From assembly GCF_000970085.1 (NCBI RefSeq), contig NZ_CP009506.1, forward strand, positions 620,001 through 684,000: a stretch of 64,000 bases of DNA. The letters run 5' to 3'. This stretch comes from Methanosarcina siciliae T4/M. GTDB lineage: Archaea; Halobacteriota; Methanosarcinia; Methanosarcinales; Methanosarcinaceae. The stretch's first letter is position 1; the number at the start of each line of letters is the position of its first letter. Below the pieces are notes generated by a model. It did not search any database, was not told the DNA's origin, and was given only the letters and a program-made list of their open reading frames with translations. A program made the position numbers and the translations under genes. Below, piece by piece: positions 1-9,212 of this stretch.

Positions 1-2408
1 TGTTCAAGGATGCCTGCCTTCTGGTAAATAGGCACAAATTTGGATACATCGTCCCTGCTGAACCCGAAGGTTGTCTGGGTCAGGTCATTTGTCCCAAAGG
101 AGAAGAAATCAGCTTCCCGTGCAATCTGGTCTGCGACGATTGTAGCTCTGGGAAGTTCGATCATAGTTCCTACTTTGTAGTCGATCTTCATGCCTTTTTC
201 AGCCATTACTGTTTCTGCCGTCTTGCAGACTTCCTCCTTGGAGAGTGAGAGCTCTTTTACAAGGCCTACGAGCGGAATCATTATTTCAGGGACTACTTCC
301 AATCCTTCGGCCGTAAGTTCACAGGCAGCTTCCATGATTGCACGCACCTGCATGTTGTAGATCTCAGGATAGGTGATCCCGAGCCTGCATCCTCTGTGTC
401 CGAGCATGGGGTTTAATTCCTTGAGGGAAATCACACGCTGGATAACTTTCTTTACCTCATCGATCTTTCCGCAGTCTCCGGAGGTTTCAAGTTCCCTGAG
501 TTTCTCATCCAGTTCTTCTTTATCCGGAAGGAATTCGTGCAGAGGCGGGTCAAGGAGCCTTATGGTTACAGGCAGGCCTTCCATGATACGAAAGATTCCG
601 AGGAAGTCTTCTTTCTGCATGGGGAGCAGTTTATTGAGGGCTTTCTTCCTGGCCTTCTCGTCTTCTGACATAATCATTTCCCTGACTGCAGGAATCCTTT
701 CTTCTCCGAAGAACATGTGCTCTGTCCTGCAAAGCCCGATACCTTCTGCCCCGAGCTCGCGGGCAAGGGCGGAATCAGCCGGGTTGTCGGCGTTTGTCCT
801 GACTCCGAGGGTCCTGATCTCGTCAGCCCAGGTGAGGATCTTTTTCAGGTCGTCATTTATCTCTGCATCAATCAGGTCTATTTTCCCGATGATGACGCTT
901 CCGACACTTCCGTCAATTGTAATATAGTCATGTTCTTTGATGGTGAAACCGTTTACCATGAAGAGGGCGTTCTTTATGTCGATTGAGATTTCTCCACAGC
1001 CCACAACACAGGGTTTACCCATGCCTCTCCCTACTACTGCGGCGTGAGATGTCATTCCACCGCGCACAGTAAGTACCCCCTGCGCAGCTGCCATGCCTCC
1101 GATGTCTTCCGGAGAAGTCTCAGTACGGACAAGAATTGTCTTTTCGCCTACCTCTGCCATCTCTTCGGCAGCTTCGGCGGTAAATACTACCTTTCCTACA
1201 GCGGCTCCGGGAGATGCGGGAAGCCCTTTTGCAATTACTTCGAGCTTTGCTTCGGGGTCAATCCTCGGGTGCAGAAGCAGGTCAATGTGTTCGGCTTGAA
1301 CCCTGTTTACGGCGGTTTCTTTGTCTATGAGTCCTTCTTCGACCATGTCGGTTGCAATCTTTACGGCTGCAGCAGCTGTGCGCTTTCCGGTTCTGGTCTG
1401 AAGCATGTAGAGTTTTCCTTCCTGAATGGTAAACTCTATGTCCTGCATGTCCTTGAAGTGGGCTTCAAGTTTCTGGCAGATGTCTACAAGCTGGGCATAG
1501 GCTTCCGGAATTTTGTCTCCGAGAGTGGCAATAAAGTCCGGGGTTCTTATCCCGGCTACCACATCTTCGCCCTGGGCGTTGATGAGGTATTCTCCGAAGA
1601 ACTTCTTTTCGCCTGTAGATGGGTTTCTTGTAAAAGCAACGCCTGTACCTGAGGTGTTTCCTCTGTTCCCGTAGACCATGGTCTGAACATTGACTGCTGT
1701 GCCCCAGCTGTCGTCAATGTTGTTAAGCTTCCTGTAGGTGATGGCTCTCTGGTTATTCCATGAATCAAAAACAGCATCAATTGCCATCTGAAGCTGAACC
1801 TTCGGATCCTGGGGAAACTCAAATCCTTTTTCGAGTTTGATAACTTCCTTGAATCTTTCTGCCAATTCTTTTAATGCTTTTGAATCAAGCTCCGTGTCGG
1901 ACTTTACCCCAAGTTCCTTTTTTTTGTCATCGATTAAGGAATCGAATTTCCTGAATTCAACTCCAAGCACCACGTCCCCAAACATGGCGATAAATCTTCG
2001 GTAACAGTCATAAGCGAATCTTTCGTCATTGACTTTATTTGCGAGCCCGATTACGGATTTATCCGTAAGTCCAAGATTCAGAACCGTGTCCATCATTCCT
2101 GGCATGGACACCCTGGCACCAGATCTTACTGAGACCAGCAACGGATCTTCGGGATTTCCCAGCTTTTTGCCGTTTAAGGCTTCCAGTTTATCAATTGCTT
2201 CTCCTACCTGGCTGAGCACTTCTTCAGGATATTTATTTCCCTTTAGATAAAGTACACAGACTTCGGTTGTTATTGTAAAACCTGGTGGTACGGGGACTCC
2301 GAGATTTGCCATCTCGGCAAGGTTTGCACCCTTACCTCCAAGCAGGTCTTTCATACTACTCTTGCCATCAGTTACATCCTTTCCAAAAAAATATACGAAC
2401 TTGGACAA
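1..2408 (-). CDS. ppdK: Pyruvate, phosphate dikinase (C-terminus outside window)
   Basis: The enzyme interconverts pyruvate, ATP and phosphate with phosphoenolpyruvate, AMP and pyrophosphate in the cytoplasm and feeds gluconeogenesis from acetyl-CoA-derived pyruvate. Reading the minus strand, the N-terminus contains the typical ATP-grasp opening KDLLGGKGANLAEM, followed by GVPVPPGFTITTE. About 800 codons are present and the reading frame runs off the left edge, so the C-terminal part of the PEP-binding domain is missing from the window. I chose the TTG at 2408 because AAGGAGGAG lies just upstream at normal spacing and the N-terminus matches the family. A TATA-like element at about 2499-2509 could drive it. 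Identification is firm; the start codon is inferred. Confidence 0.95.
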   Translation of the reverse strand, partial: MSKFVYFFGKDVTDGKSSMKDLLGGKGANLAEMANLGVPVPPGFTITTEVCVLYLKGNKYPEEVLSQVGEAIDKLEALNGKKLGNPEDPLLVSVRSGARVSMPGMMDTVLNLGLTDKSVIGLANKVNDERFAYDCYRRFIAMFGDVVLGVEFRKFDSLIDDKKKELGVKSDTELDSKALKELAERFKEVIKLEKGFEFPQDPKVQLQMAIDAVFDSWNNQRAITYRKLNNIDDSWGTAVNVQTMVYGNRGNTSGTGVAFTRNPSTGEKKFFGEYLINAQGEDVVAGIRTPDFIATLGDKIPEAYAQLVDICQKLEAHFKDMQDIEFTIQEGKLYMLQTRTGKRTAAAAVKIATDMVEEGLIDKETAVNRVQAEHIDLLLHPRIDPEAKLEVIAKGLPASPGAAVGKVVFTAEAAEEMAEVGEKTILVRTETSPEDIGGMAAAQGVLTVRGGMTSHAAVVGRGMGKPCVVGCGEISIDIKNALFMVNGFTIKEHDYITIDGSVGSVIIGKIDLIDAEINDDLKKILTWADEIRTLGVRTNADNPADSALARELGAEGIGLCRTEHMFFGEERIPAVREMIMSEDEKARKKALNKLLPMQKEDFLGIFRIMEGLPVTIRLLDPPLHEFLPDKEELDEKLRELETSGDCGKIDEVKKVIQRVISLKELNPMLGHRGCRLGITYPEIYNMQVRAIMEAACELTAEGLEVVPEIMIPLVGLVKELSLSKEEVCKTAETVMAEKGMKIDYKVGTMIELPRATIVADQIAREADFFSFGTNDLTQTTFGFSRDDVSKFVPIYQKAGILE

Positions 2409-2498
2409 TGATTCTCCTCCTTGGAACGAGATCATTAATCAGAGTTAGAGTTGGATATCCCCAGACCTATGGCCTGGTTGTTGCCAACAATGTCCATT

Positions 2499-2509
2499 TA
2501 ATATATAAG
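2499..2509 (-). promoter_or_regulatory. TATA-like element upstream of ppdK
   Basis: The minus strand reads CTTATATATTA about 90 bases upstream of the ppdK start, consistent with an archaeal TATA box and a leader of roughly 65 bases. It is assigned by eye from sequence and position only. Confidence 0.4.
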
Positions 2510-2593
2510 CTTGTGGATTCCCCCCCTCCTGTCTCTTATACTTTACTCTTTTAACTTAATTTAATTCAAGTATAATATAGGCCTTGCGATATC

Positions 2594-2603
2594 TTTATAT
2601 ATA
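2594..2603 (+). promoter_or_regulatory. TATA-like element upstream of gar1
   Basis: The plus strand reads TTTATATATA about 115 bases before the GTG of gar1. It is the best archaeal TATA candidate in the divergent gap between ppdK and gar1. The rest of this 310-base gap is AT-rich and shows no gene. Confidence 0.4.
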
Positions 2604-2718
2604 ATAAGCATAGACTACATATGCTTTTCAGTCTATGATATATATTCTTATTGGGACTGACTGTTAAATCCACTCGAAGCCGGGGTATTTTGCCCTGTGC
2701 ATAGAGGCATAACTATTC

Positions 2719-2988
2719 GTGGCTGATATGAAACGACTCGGTACCGTGCTGCACAGGTCAGGTCATAGAAACCTGATAATTAGAGGGGATGAGGTAAGAC
2801 CCGATAACGTCTCAGGTAGTCTTCCTAAGTTGAATTCGGTTGTTGTTGACAAAGCCCTGAATCGGATTGGCACAATTGCCAGTGTCTTTGGACCCGTAAA
2901 CCATCCATATTTTTTTGTGAAGGGCTTTAAGCGAATTCCTGATTCGGAAACTCGGGCTCTCGTTAATGAAAGGGTCTATATTCGGTGA
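2719..2988 (+). CDS. gar1: H/ACA ribonucleoprotein protein Gar1
   Basis: Gar1 is the small beta-barrel protein that binds Cbf5 in H/ACA guide RNPs and helps turnover during RNA pseudouridylation. The product is 89 residues, close to the archaeal core. It carries the characteristic run KALNRIGTIASVFGPV followed by PYFFVKG, the Gar1 six-stranded barrel signature. I chose GTG at 2719 because an in-frame stop lies just upstream; the ATG at 2728 is an alternative. It precedes tfb in the same orientation, a gene pair common in archaea. Nop10, another H/ACA component, is encoded at 48065-48220 in this window. Confidence 0.85.
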   Translation: MADMKRLGTVLHRSGHRNLIIRGDEVRPDNVSGSLPKLNSVVVDKALNRIGTIASVFGPVNHPYFFVKGFKRIPDSETRALVNERVYIR

Positions 2989-3091
2989 GATCTCTGACAT
3001 TCGATGAAGGTTTTAATCCTTTACTATGGTTTAACTTTAACTGGTTTATATGTTTTTTGCTGGTTATAGTCGCAGGTTTTCTTGTCCCTTC

Positions 3092-3104
3092 TTTTATATA
3101 TATA
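3092..3104 (+). promoter_or_regulatory. TATA-like element upstream of tfb
   Basis: The plus strand reads TTTTATATATATA about 78 bases before the tfb ATG. This suggests that tfb has its own promoter in addition to any readthrough from gar1. Confidence 0.45.
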
Positions 3105-3181
3105 TTGTAATTTATATGGTGCAGACTAGAGATTGCAGGGAATCATAAACATAGTCATGTTAATTTGTAAGGTGATATAAT

Positions 3182-4195
3182 ATGGTAGAAGTCGAAAGAG
3201 TTCGCTATTCGGACACTCTTGAAAGGGAAAAAATACGTGCCATGATTAAAGCTCGCAAAGAAAAGCAAAAAGAGCAAAGTTTTGAGAACGAAAAGGCCGT
3301 GTGTCCAGAATGCGGTAGCAGGAACCTTGTTCACGATTATGAGAGAGCTGAGCTCGTGTGTGGGGACTGCGGACTTGTCATCGATGCCGACTTTGTGGAT
3401 GAAGGACCGGAATGGCGAGCTTTCGATCATGATCAGCGCATGAAGCGTTCCCGTGTGGGTGCGCCCATGACATATACAATACACGACAAAGGGCTTTCCA
3501 CAATGATTGACTGGAGGAACCGTGATTCCTACGGAAAGTCTATCTCCTCCAAAAATCGTGCTCAGCTTTATCGTTTAAGAAAATGGCAGCGTAGAATTCG
3601 TGTAAGCAACGCAACGGAAAGAAACCTGGCTTTTGCCCTTTCCGAACTGGACAGAATGGCTTCTGCTCTTGGTCTGCCAAGAACTGTCAGGGAGACTGCA
3701 GCAGTTGTCTACAGAAAAGCTGTTGACAAGAACCTTATCCGTGGGCGCAGTATTGAAGGTGTAGCCGCAGCGGCTCTCTATGCAGCCTGCCGCCAGTGCA
3801 GTGTCCCGAGGACGCTTGATGAAATCGAAGAGGTATCAAGGGTTAGCAGAAAAGAAATCGGAAGGACTTACCGTTTCATTTCCAGAGAACTTGCCTTAAA
3901 ACTCATGCCAACTTCCCCTATCGACTATGTCCCGAGGTTCTGCTCAGGGCTTAACCTGAAAGGAGAAGTCCAGTCAAAGAGCGTTGAGATTCTCAGGCAG
4001 GCTTCCGAAAAAGAACTCACAAGCGGAAGAGGGCCTACAGGAGTTGCCGCAGCTGCAATTTACATTGCATCCATTCTCTGTGGGGAGCGGAGGACTCAGC
4101 GCGAAGTCGCAGATGTTGCCGGGGTTACGGAAGTTACCATCAGGAACAGGTATAAGGAGCTTGCAGAAGAGTTGGATATCGAAATTATCCTCTAA
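3182..4195 (+). CDS. tfb: Transcription initiation factor TFB
   Basis: TFB is the archaeal TFIIB homologue that joins TBP at the promoter and recruits RNA polymerase. The 337-residue length is typical. The N-terminal zinc ribbon uses Cys41, Cys44, Cys60 and Cys63 (CPECG and CGDCG). The B-finger segment follows with the [14 protein letters not shown] region. Two cyclin-like repeats fill the C-terminal two thirds, the second ending with a helix-turn-helix ([20 protein letters not shown]) that reads the BRE. A T-rich stretch after the gene (about 4210-4220) may be a terminator. No competing interpretation is plausible. Confidence 0.97.
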
Positions 4196-4399
4196 ATGCT
4201 TCTCTAAACGCTTCTTTTTTTAGCCAGTCTGATTTAAGTTTTCTGTATCTGGAGGGTAAAATGCGCCCTCTTTTTTCTGCTTTCTATCTTCCCGGATCGG
4301 GATCTTTTAGCTGTGCATATATTTTTTCAGATAGTGTTCCAAGTTCCGTTTTTAGATGAGTTTTTAGAAATATGGGTATATTTCGTTTGCAGGTTGAGA

Positions 4400-5053
4400 A
4401 TGCTGACAATTGAGACTTTCAAAGCCCTTCTCCTGGGCTTTACTATAGGGCTTACAGGTGCCCTGGTCCCGGGACCGATGCTCTTTGCAACCATAGAACT
4501 TTCTCTCAAAAAAGGATGGCTTGCAGGTCCGAAAGTTGTTTTCGGGCATATGCTGGTTGAGCTTGTACTTTCCGTGCTGATTCTCTTCGGAGTTGCTTCA
4601 CTTATGGGCAGCGGTACAATCTCAGCTATTTCCGTTATTGGTGGACTTGCACTTGTGATATTCGGACTGCTTACGGCAAAGGATGCAAAAGCTGCAGCTT
4701 CTGCAGGAATTCCCCCGGGAACTTCAGGCTTGAAACTAAGTTCAAGTCCCATAGCATTGGGTTTTTTCACCTCGGTTTCAAACCCCTACTTCTGGATCTG
4801 GTGGCTGACTGCGGGCAGTGCGCTCGTACTGAGGGCGTATGAGCTGGGAGCTCTTGTTTCACTGGCCTATCTCCTGGGGCACTGGACAGCAGACCTTAGC
4901 TGGTTCACTGCCGTATCCGGGTCATTCAGCCGGGGAAAAACCCTGTTCTCCGGGCGTACCCACGAAATGGTCCTTTACGTCTGCGGAGGATTTTTAGTGA
5001 TTTTCGGGCTTTATTTCATGCTTAACTATAATAATCCCATTCAGCTGTCGTGA
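4400..5053 (+). CDS. LysE-family exporter
   Basis: This is a multi-pass membrane protein of the LysE/RhtB amino-acid exporter superfamily, predicted to export amino acids or related small molecules. The family signature is visible in the first membrane segment: a glycine-rich helix followed by GALVPGPMLF, then SLKKGW. A second signature segment, SNPYFWIWWLT, lies in the C-terminal half. About six hydrophobic segments can be counted. The reading frame is open further upstream, but I chose ATG 4400 because AGGTTGAG precedes it and the protein then starts at the first helix. The substrate cannot be inferred. Confidence 0.8.
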   Translation: MLTIETFKALLLGFTIGLTGALVPGPMLFATIELSLKKGWLAGPKVVFGHMLVELVLSVLILFGVASLMGSGTISAISVIGGLALVIFGLLTAKDAKAAASAGIPPGTSGLKLSSSPIALGFFTSVSNPYFWIWWLTAGSALVLRAYELGALVSLAYLLGHWTADLSWFTAVSGSFSRGKTLFSGRTHEMVLYVCGGFLVIFGLYFMLNYNNPIQLS

Positions 5054-5116
5054 GATAAGGCCTTTATTTTTCTTATTTAATGGAATTCTCTTTTATCTTT
5101 TTCTTCAATTTTTTCT

Positions 5117-5551
5117 TCAGGGGAGCCTTCCAGTAAAAGTCAGATAGATCGATAATCCTCCAATGAAGGTAAGCACCCATAAAGCCAGCAGTATTCTCAT
5201 ATTTCTACGAGTTTTCCATCTCCACCTGTTAATTACGAAAATAAAGCCAAAAGACAGGGAGATGGCTCCAAAAAGGCCGTGAGTATATATGACTGAAGGA
5301 TCCCTCCCGCTAATTGTCAGGTTGTAAGCCGAATAAAGCATATAAAGAACCGATAATAAGGCAAGGGCGTATCCCCCGGTTGCTATCTTTCCATGTCCTT
5401 TTATTCCCCCTTTTTTTGATTTCTTTTTCAATACTATCAGGCTTAACAAAAATAACAGTAAAACCCCGATTTGTAGCCCAAATGATATCGTTCTCAGACT
5501 ATATATTGTTGTTTCAAGTCCCAGATTACCCCTTCCTTTTGATTTTAACAC
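5117..5551 (-). CDS. Small four-helix membrane protein, function unknown
   Basis: The product has about four hydrophobic helices separated by short basic loops (KKKSKKGGIKGH and NRWRWKTRRN). The last two helices contain YTHGLFGAISLSFGF. The layout recalls DUF420-like membrane proteins, but I cannot assign a family with confidence. The start is unclear: the GTG at 5551 has no Shine-Dalgarno and may lie at or upstream of transcription start, judging by a TATA-like TATAAAAAA on the minus strand near 5572. GGAAGGGG a few bases before an in-frame CTG (about 5521) suggests a start there instead. The gene ends 63 bases from the convergent LysE-type gene. Confidence 0.55.
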   Translation of the reverse strand: MLKSKGRGNLGLETTIYSLRTISFGLQIGVLLLFLLSLIVLKKKSKKGGIKGHGKIATGGYALALLSVLYMLYSAYNLTISGRDPSVIYTHGLFGAISLSFGFIFVINRWRWKTRRNMRILLALWVLTFIGGLSIYLTFTGRLP

Positions 5552-5698
5552 TTTCTAATTATTCCTTTTTTATACGGTTCAATGTATAAAGATACCGTTG
5601 GTAGTAAAATTCTTAAAATAAGTTACCGGCTCAATTTCGATATTGAGAAAACTTAATAACAAAAGGATAGCTTTAGAGGTTCAGAAGGTAGGATCCCT

Positions 5699-6709
5699 AT
5701 GAAACGGCAATGCATAAGAATTCCCAAAAAGAAAGGAGAATCTGCAAGGAGAGTACTCCTTGATTTTGAAATTCTTGATAACTCCCTTAAAATAGGTTCG
5801 GATAATACTTTTCTTTATCTTCCTCTTTCCCGAGAGCCTCTTTCGAATGAACTGGCAGTTCTTCCCGCAGAAGCCGAACTTGCTGAGTTTGATTTTGAGG
5901 CTCAGGAGAAAAATCCCGCTCCCGGAGATCTTCTTGGCTTCAATCCGGCTTATGAGCTCATAGGGGATATTGCGCTTCTGGAAGATCCGGACCTTGATTC
6001 TCAAAAAGCCTCAAGAATTGCCGAAGCCCTCCTCTTTACCCGGCCAAACATTAAAACCGTGGTCAAGTCCCTTACCCCTGTTATCGGTGAGTTCAGGGTC
6101 CGGGAATTTGAAGTAATTGCAGGTGACCCAGGGACCGAGACCGTCCACAGGGAGTACGGCTGCCGCTACAAAGTTGACCTTTCAAAGGCTTATTTCACCC
6201 CTCGCCTTTCTACCGAACGCTCGCGAATCCTCTCCAGGGTTAAGGAAGGCGATACTGTTGTCGATATGTTTTCAGGGGTCGGTCCTTACAGCATCCTGCT
6301 TGCAAAGAGCAACAAGCCTTCCAAAGTTGTGGCAATCGACAAAAATCCTTACGCGGTACACTATCTTAAAGAAAATATAAGCCTTAATTCCGCAAAAAAT
6401 ATTGAAGCAATAGAAGGTGATGCACGGGAAGAGGCAAAAAGGTTTGCAGGCACTGCCGATCATGTGATCATGAACCTGCCTCACAATGCCCACGAGTTCC
6501 TTGACTCTGCTGTCCTCCTTACAAAACCTGGTGGGGTAATCCATTACTATGGAATAACTCCCGAAGAAGACCTCTTTGAAAGTTCCGTCGAACTTATTCG
6601 AAAAGCGGCAGAAAAAGCAGGAAGGAAGATTGAAGTCCTGGAGAAAAGGGTAGTCCGTTCATATGCTCCTCACCAGTATAATATATGCATCGAAGCAAGG
6701 ATAATTTGA
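5699..6709 (+). CDS. trm5: tRNA (guanine(37)-N1)-methyltransferase Trm5
   Basis: This enzyme places m1G at position 37 of tRNAs using S-adenosylmethionine, preventing frameshifting and supplying the substrate for wyosine derivatives. The 336-residue length fits archaeal Trm5b. An N-terminal domain precedes the family-defining stretch AYFTPRLSTERSRI. This is followed by the SAM-binding motif VVDMFSGVGPYSI, the acidic VVAIDKNPYAV, and the catalytic-pocket motif NLPHNAHEF. The start ATG lies downstream of AGGATCCCT. A small inverted repeat (CCTGCC/GGCAGG, 6720-6738) follows the stop. Identification is firm. Confidence 0.93.
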   Translation: MKRQCIRIPKKKGESARRVLLDFEILDNSLKIGSDNTFLYLPLSREPLSNELAVLPAEAELAEFDFEAQEKNPAPGDLLGFNPAYELIGDIALLEDPDLDSQKASRIAEALLFTRPNIKTVVKSLTPVIGEFRVREFEVIAGDPGTETVHREYGCRYKVDLSKAYFTPRLSTERSRILSRVKEGDTVVDMFSGVGPYSILLAKSNKPSKVVAIDKNPYAVHYLKENISLNSAKNIEAIEGDAREEAKRFAGTADHVIMNLPHNAHEFLDSAVLLTKPGGVIHYYGITPEEDLFESSVELIRKAAEKAGRKIEVLEKRVVRSYAPHQYNICIEARII

Positions 6710-6961
6710 GCTTTTTCCCCCTGCCTGCTCCTGGCAGGATTCGGAATATAGAATGCTTTCTGTGTACGTCTCTCATGGGCTTCCGGGATGATGCACCAGT
6801 AAAAAATTCCTTTGCAGGTGGAAAAGAAGGAATCAAAAGAATCATAACTCAGATCCTTGCATAAAAGAAATGTTTAAACATTTGCGGATCAATTTCAATA
6901 AAGTTGCTTAAACATGCTCAATTATTATATCACATTTATATCTAAAGGGAGCTGATTTCCT

Positions 6962-7057
6962 ATGTCCACATTTGCCTATTTCATGATAGGTTTCTCAGTT
7001 TTGCTTGCCCTTATCTTTATATGGTTCTACATCAGGTACTACAAAAAGAGAAAATAA
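6962..7057 (+). CDS. 31-residue single-pass membrane peptide
   Basis: A short open frame encodes 31 residues beginning MSTFAYFMIGFSVLL and ending in a basic YYKKRK tail, which is one hydrophobic helix with a positive cytoplasmic end. AAAGGGAGCTG precedes the ATG and a TATA-like segment (CATTTATATC, about 6934-6943) lies upstream, so expression signals are present. It is too short to assign a function. It stands alone between trm5 and tRNA-Thr. Confidence 0.55.
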   Translation: MSTFAYFMIGFSVLLALIFIWFYIRYYKKRK

Positions 7058-7156
7058 TTCCATAAAGTACAACAAGCTTAAATAAAAGAACTACGTTGAG
7101 CGAAATAGTTAAATTCTTGATCGCTATTTTAAGTCTGCTTATTCTCAAATATATGT

Positions 7157-7228
7157 GCCGTCGTGGCTTAGCGGTATAGCGGCTGATTCGTAATCAGCAG
7201 GTCGGGGGTTCAAGTCCCCCTGACGGCT
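7157..7228 (+). tRNA. tRNA-Thr (anticodon CGU)
   Basis: A full cloverleaf can be drawn. The acceptor stem GCCGTCG pairs with TGACGGC (one G-T pair). The anticodon stem GCTGA/TCAGC carries the loop TTCGTAA, giving anticodon CGU (codon ACG). The T arm is GGGGG-TTCAAGT-CCCCC and the discriminator is T. No CCA is encoded and there is no intron. Confidence 0.95.
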
Positions 7229-7380
7229 CTTTTACTTATTTGGTTCGAAGTTTGTTTTCCAGGACTTAACCTGCGCATCGATACGCAGCAGAAGGTCTAC
7301 TCTTTTGCTTCTTTAGTTTAAAGCTTACTTTCTAAGGACTATAGGGCAATGGAAGTAGCGATTTCTAACCTTAATTCTGC

Positions 7381-7620
7381 TCATTTAGGGAATAAATTCA
7401 AATTTATCTTTTTCTCAATCTCACCAATCTTCTTCGACACTTCTGTTAAAATCAATTGTCCGTCTAAATCCATCAAGTAAACCTTGCGAAATTGTTCAAT
7501 AAGGTCTGCTGGAGAATACTTGCTTGTCAGTTCAGCCTTTCTTATTCAGTTTTGGATTTTTTTATGTATCCGTAAAGGGACAAAAGATGCTCCTTCAGGG
7601 AGGCGTAGTTAGTACTGTTC
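7381..7620 (-). pseudogene. Decayed C-terminal fragment of a transposase-like gene
   Basis: The minus strand, in one frame ending at TGA 7381-7383, reads a coherent helical stretch (KAELTSKYSPADLIEQF, then LILTEVSKKIGEIEKKI, ending NLNLFPK). Upstream it is interrupted by in-frame stops near 7546-7548 and 7609-7611. The pattern resembles the C-terminus of IS4/IS1634-type transposases seen in methanosarcinas, but that naming is from memory. The rest of the 7229-8093 gap is very AT-rich with no recognisable gene. Confidence 0.4.
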
Positions 7621-8093
7621 TAGATAATCAGTCTCTTCACTATGCTTTTGATAAGTGTTTATCCTGATTTTCAGGTGTATGAAAACCCACTTTGAAGTAA
7701 ACTTTTATGAAAATGTATTTATAAATTTTTTTAGTTATGTGAACAAAAAATATCCTAAATATAAGGGAGTAATTAAGAAAAACAAGTTCAATAATAACTA
7801 TTCACAAACCGATTCATTTAAATAATTTAAAGAGTTACTTTCTAAAAATTAATTCAGTTATGCGGTGTTCTTGGAAAAACATAGAAAAAAGTTATTTAAT
7901 TGGATTAATCTATTAAAAAAATTCACACAGTAAATCTAACAGAAAAAGAAGGTGATTCAACAAGTTAAATTAGATACTTCATTATATTAGACACTTCAAA
8001 ACATCACCCTATACAGTTTAAATAATAGTTGATAATGTGGAAATTTATGAAATAACTTGTTTAAATCATTGTTAGAGGAGGGGTTTTGATTTA

Positions 8094-9212
8094 ATGATTT
8101 CATTGGCTAGACCATATTTTGATTCTGAAGAATTGCATGAGATAAAAAAAGTATTGGACTCTGGGTGGGTATCTCAAGGACCTAAAGCAAAAGAATTCGA
8201 AGATAAAGTTGCAGATTATGTTGGTGCTAAGTATGCCATTGCTGTTACAAATTGCACGGCAGCACTCCATTTGGCACTTTTGAGTCTTGGGGTTGGCCAG
8301 GGAGATGAAGTATTGGTAGCGGATTATACCTTCCCGGCTACTGGTCATTCGGTATTATATTGTGGAGCAAAGCCAATTTTTGTAGATGTAAATACAGACA
8401 CTTACAATATCAATTGTGATAACATTGAGGAACAAATAACCGAAAGTACAAAGGCAATCATTCCTGTTCACACATTTGGCCAACCAGCTGAAATGGATAA
8501 AATTGTGAAAATTGCTCATGACTATAATCTTAAGATTGTAGAAGATGCAGCTTGTTCCCTGGGCGCAAAATACAGAAATAAGTATGCTGGAACCATTGGG
8601 GATGTAGGATGTTATTCGTTTCATGCAAGAAAAGGTATCACCACTGGAGAAGGAGGAATGGTTGTTACCGATGATAAAAACCTTGCTGAGAAACTTAAAT
8701 ATTTATCTGTTTTTGGAATGAAATCTGCATGGGATAGAGAAAAGTATCAGGTTCCGACTATTCCTGAATTTTTGGACGTTGGTTATAATTACAAAATGAG
8801 TGATATAACAGCTGCTGTAGGAGTTGCTCAGCTAAAAAAAATAGATAAGATTATTGAAAAAAAAGAGAAATTAGCAAAATATTGGAATGAACAATTAGAA
8901 GACATTGATTTTATTAGTAAGCCTTACGTCCAAAATAATGTTAGACATGTCTATCAAAGTTATGTGACTCTCATTGACAAAAGAAAAAGCAGGAACAAAT
9001 TAATTTCAATATTGGCGAAGCATGGGATTCAAACGCAAATTGGAACATATGCGTCTCATATCCAACCAGTATATAATTCTCGGCATAAATGTCCAAATTC
9101 ATTGGATATATTCAATAGAGCAATGGCATTGCCTTTATACTACACTTTAGAAGAGGAAGATATCGACTTTATAACAAAAACTATTAAAGAATTGGTTGGT
9201 GGGCTGAAATGA
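8094..9212 (+). CDS. DegT/DnrJ/EryC1/StrS sugar aminotransferase
   Basis: This PLP-dependent enzyme family transfers an amino group to a nucleotide-linked keto-sugar during surface polysaccharide or glycan synthesis. The 372-residue protein shows family landmarks: PYFDSEELHEIKKVLDSGWVSQGP at the N-terminus (discontinuously recognised), TNCTAALHLAL, VEDAACSLGA and the PLP-lysine segment SFHARKGITTGEGG. AGAGGAGGGG lies upstream of the ATG. The next gene overlaps its stop (ATGA-type, 9209-9212), so the two are translationally coupled. The gene is visibly AT-richer than the core genes on either side, consistent with transfer. The exact sugar is unknown. Confidence 0.9.
   Translation: MISLARPYFDSEELHEIKKVLDSGWVSQGPKAKEFEDKVADYVGAKYAIAVTNCTAALHLALLSLGVGQGDEVLVADYTFPATGHSVLYCGAKPIFVDVNTDTYNINCDNIEEQITESTKAIIPVHTFGQPAEMDKIVKIAHDYNLKIVEDAACSLGAKYRNKYAGTIGDVGCYSFHARKGITTGEGGMVVTDDKNLAEKLKYLSVFGMKSAWDREKYQVPTIPEFLDVGYNYKMSDITAAVGVAQLKKIDKIIEKKEKLAKYWNEQLEDIDFISKPYVQNNVRHVYQSYVTLIDKRKSRNKLISILAKHGIQTQIGTYASHIQPVYNSRHKCPNSLDIFNRAMALPLYYTLEEEDIDFITKTIKELVGGLK

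Noticed and set aside
1044..1652. Plus-strand open frames over the first 2.3 kb
   Set aside because: They are antisense to the conserved pyruvate phosphate dikinase gene and show no family features.
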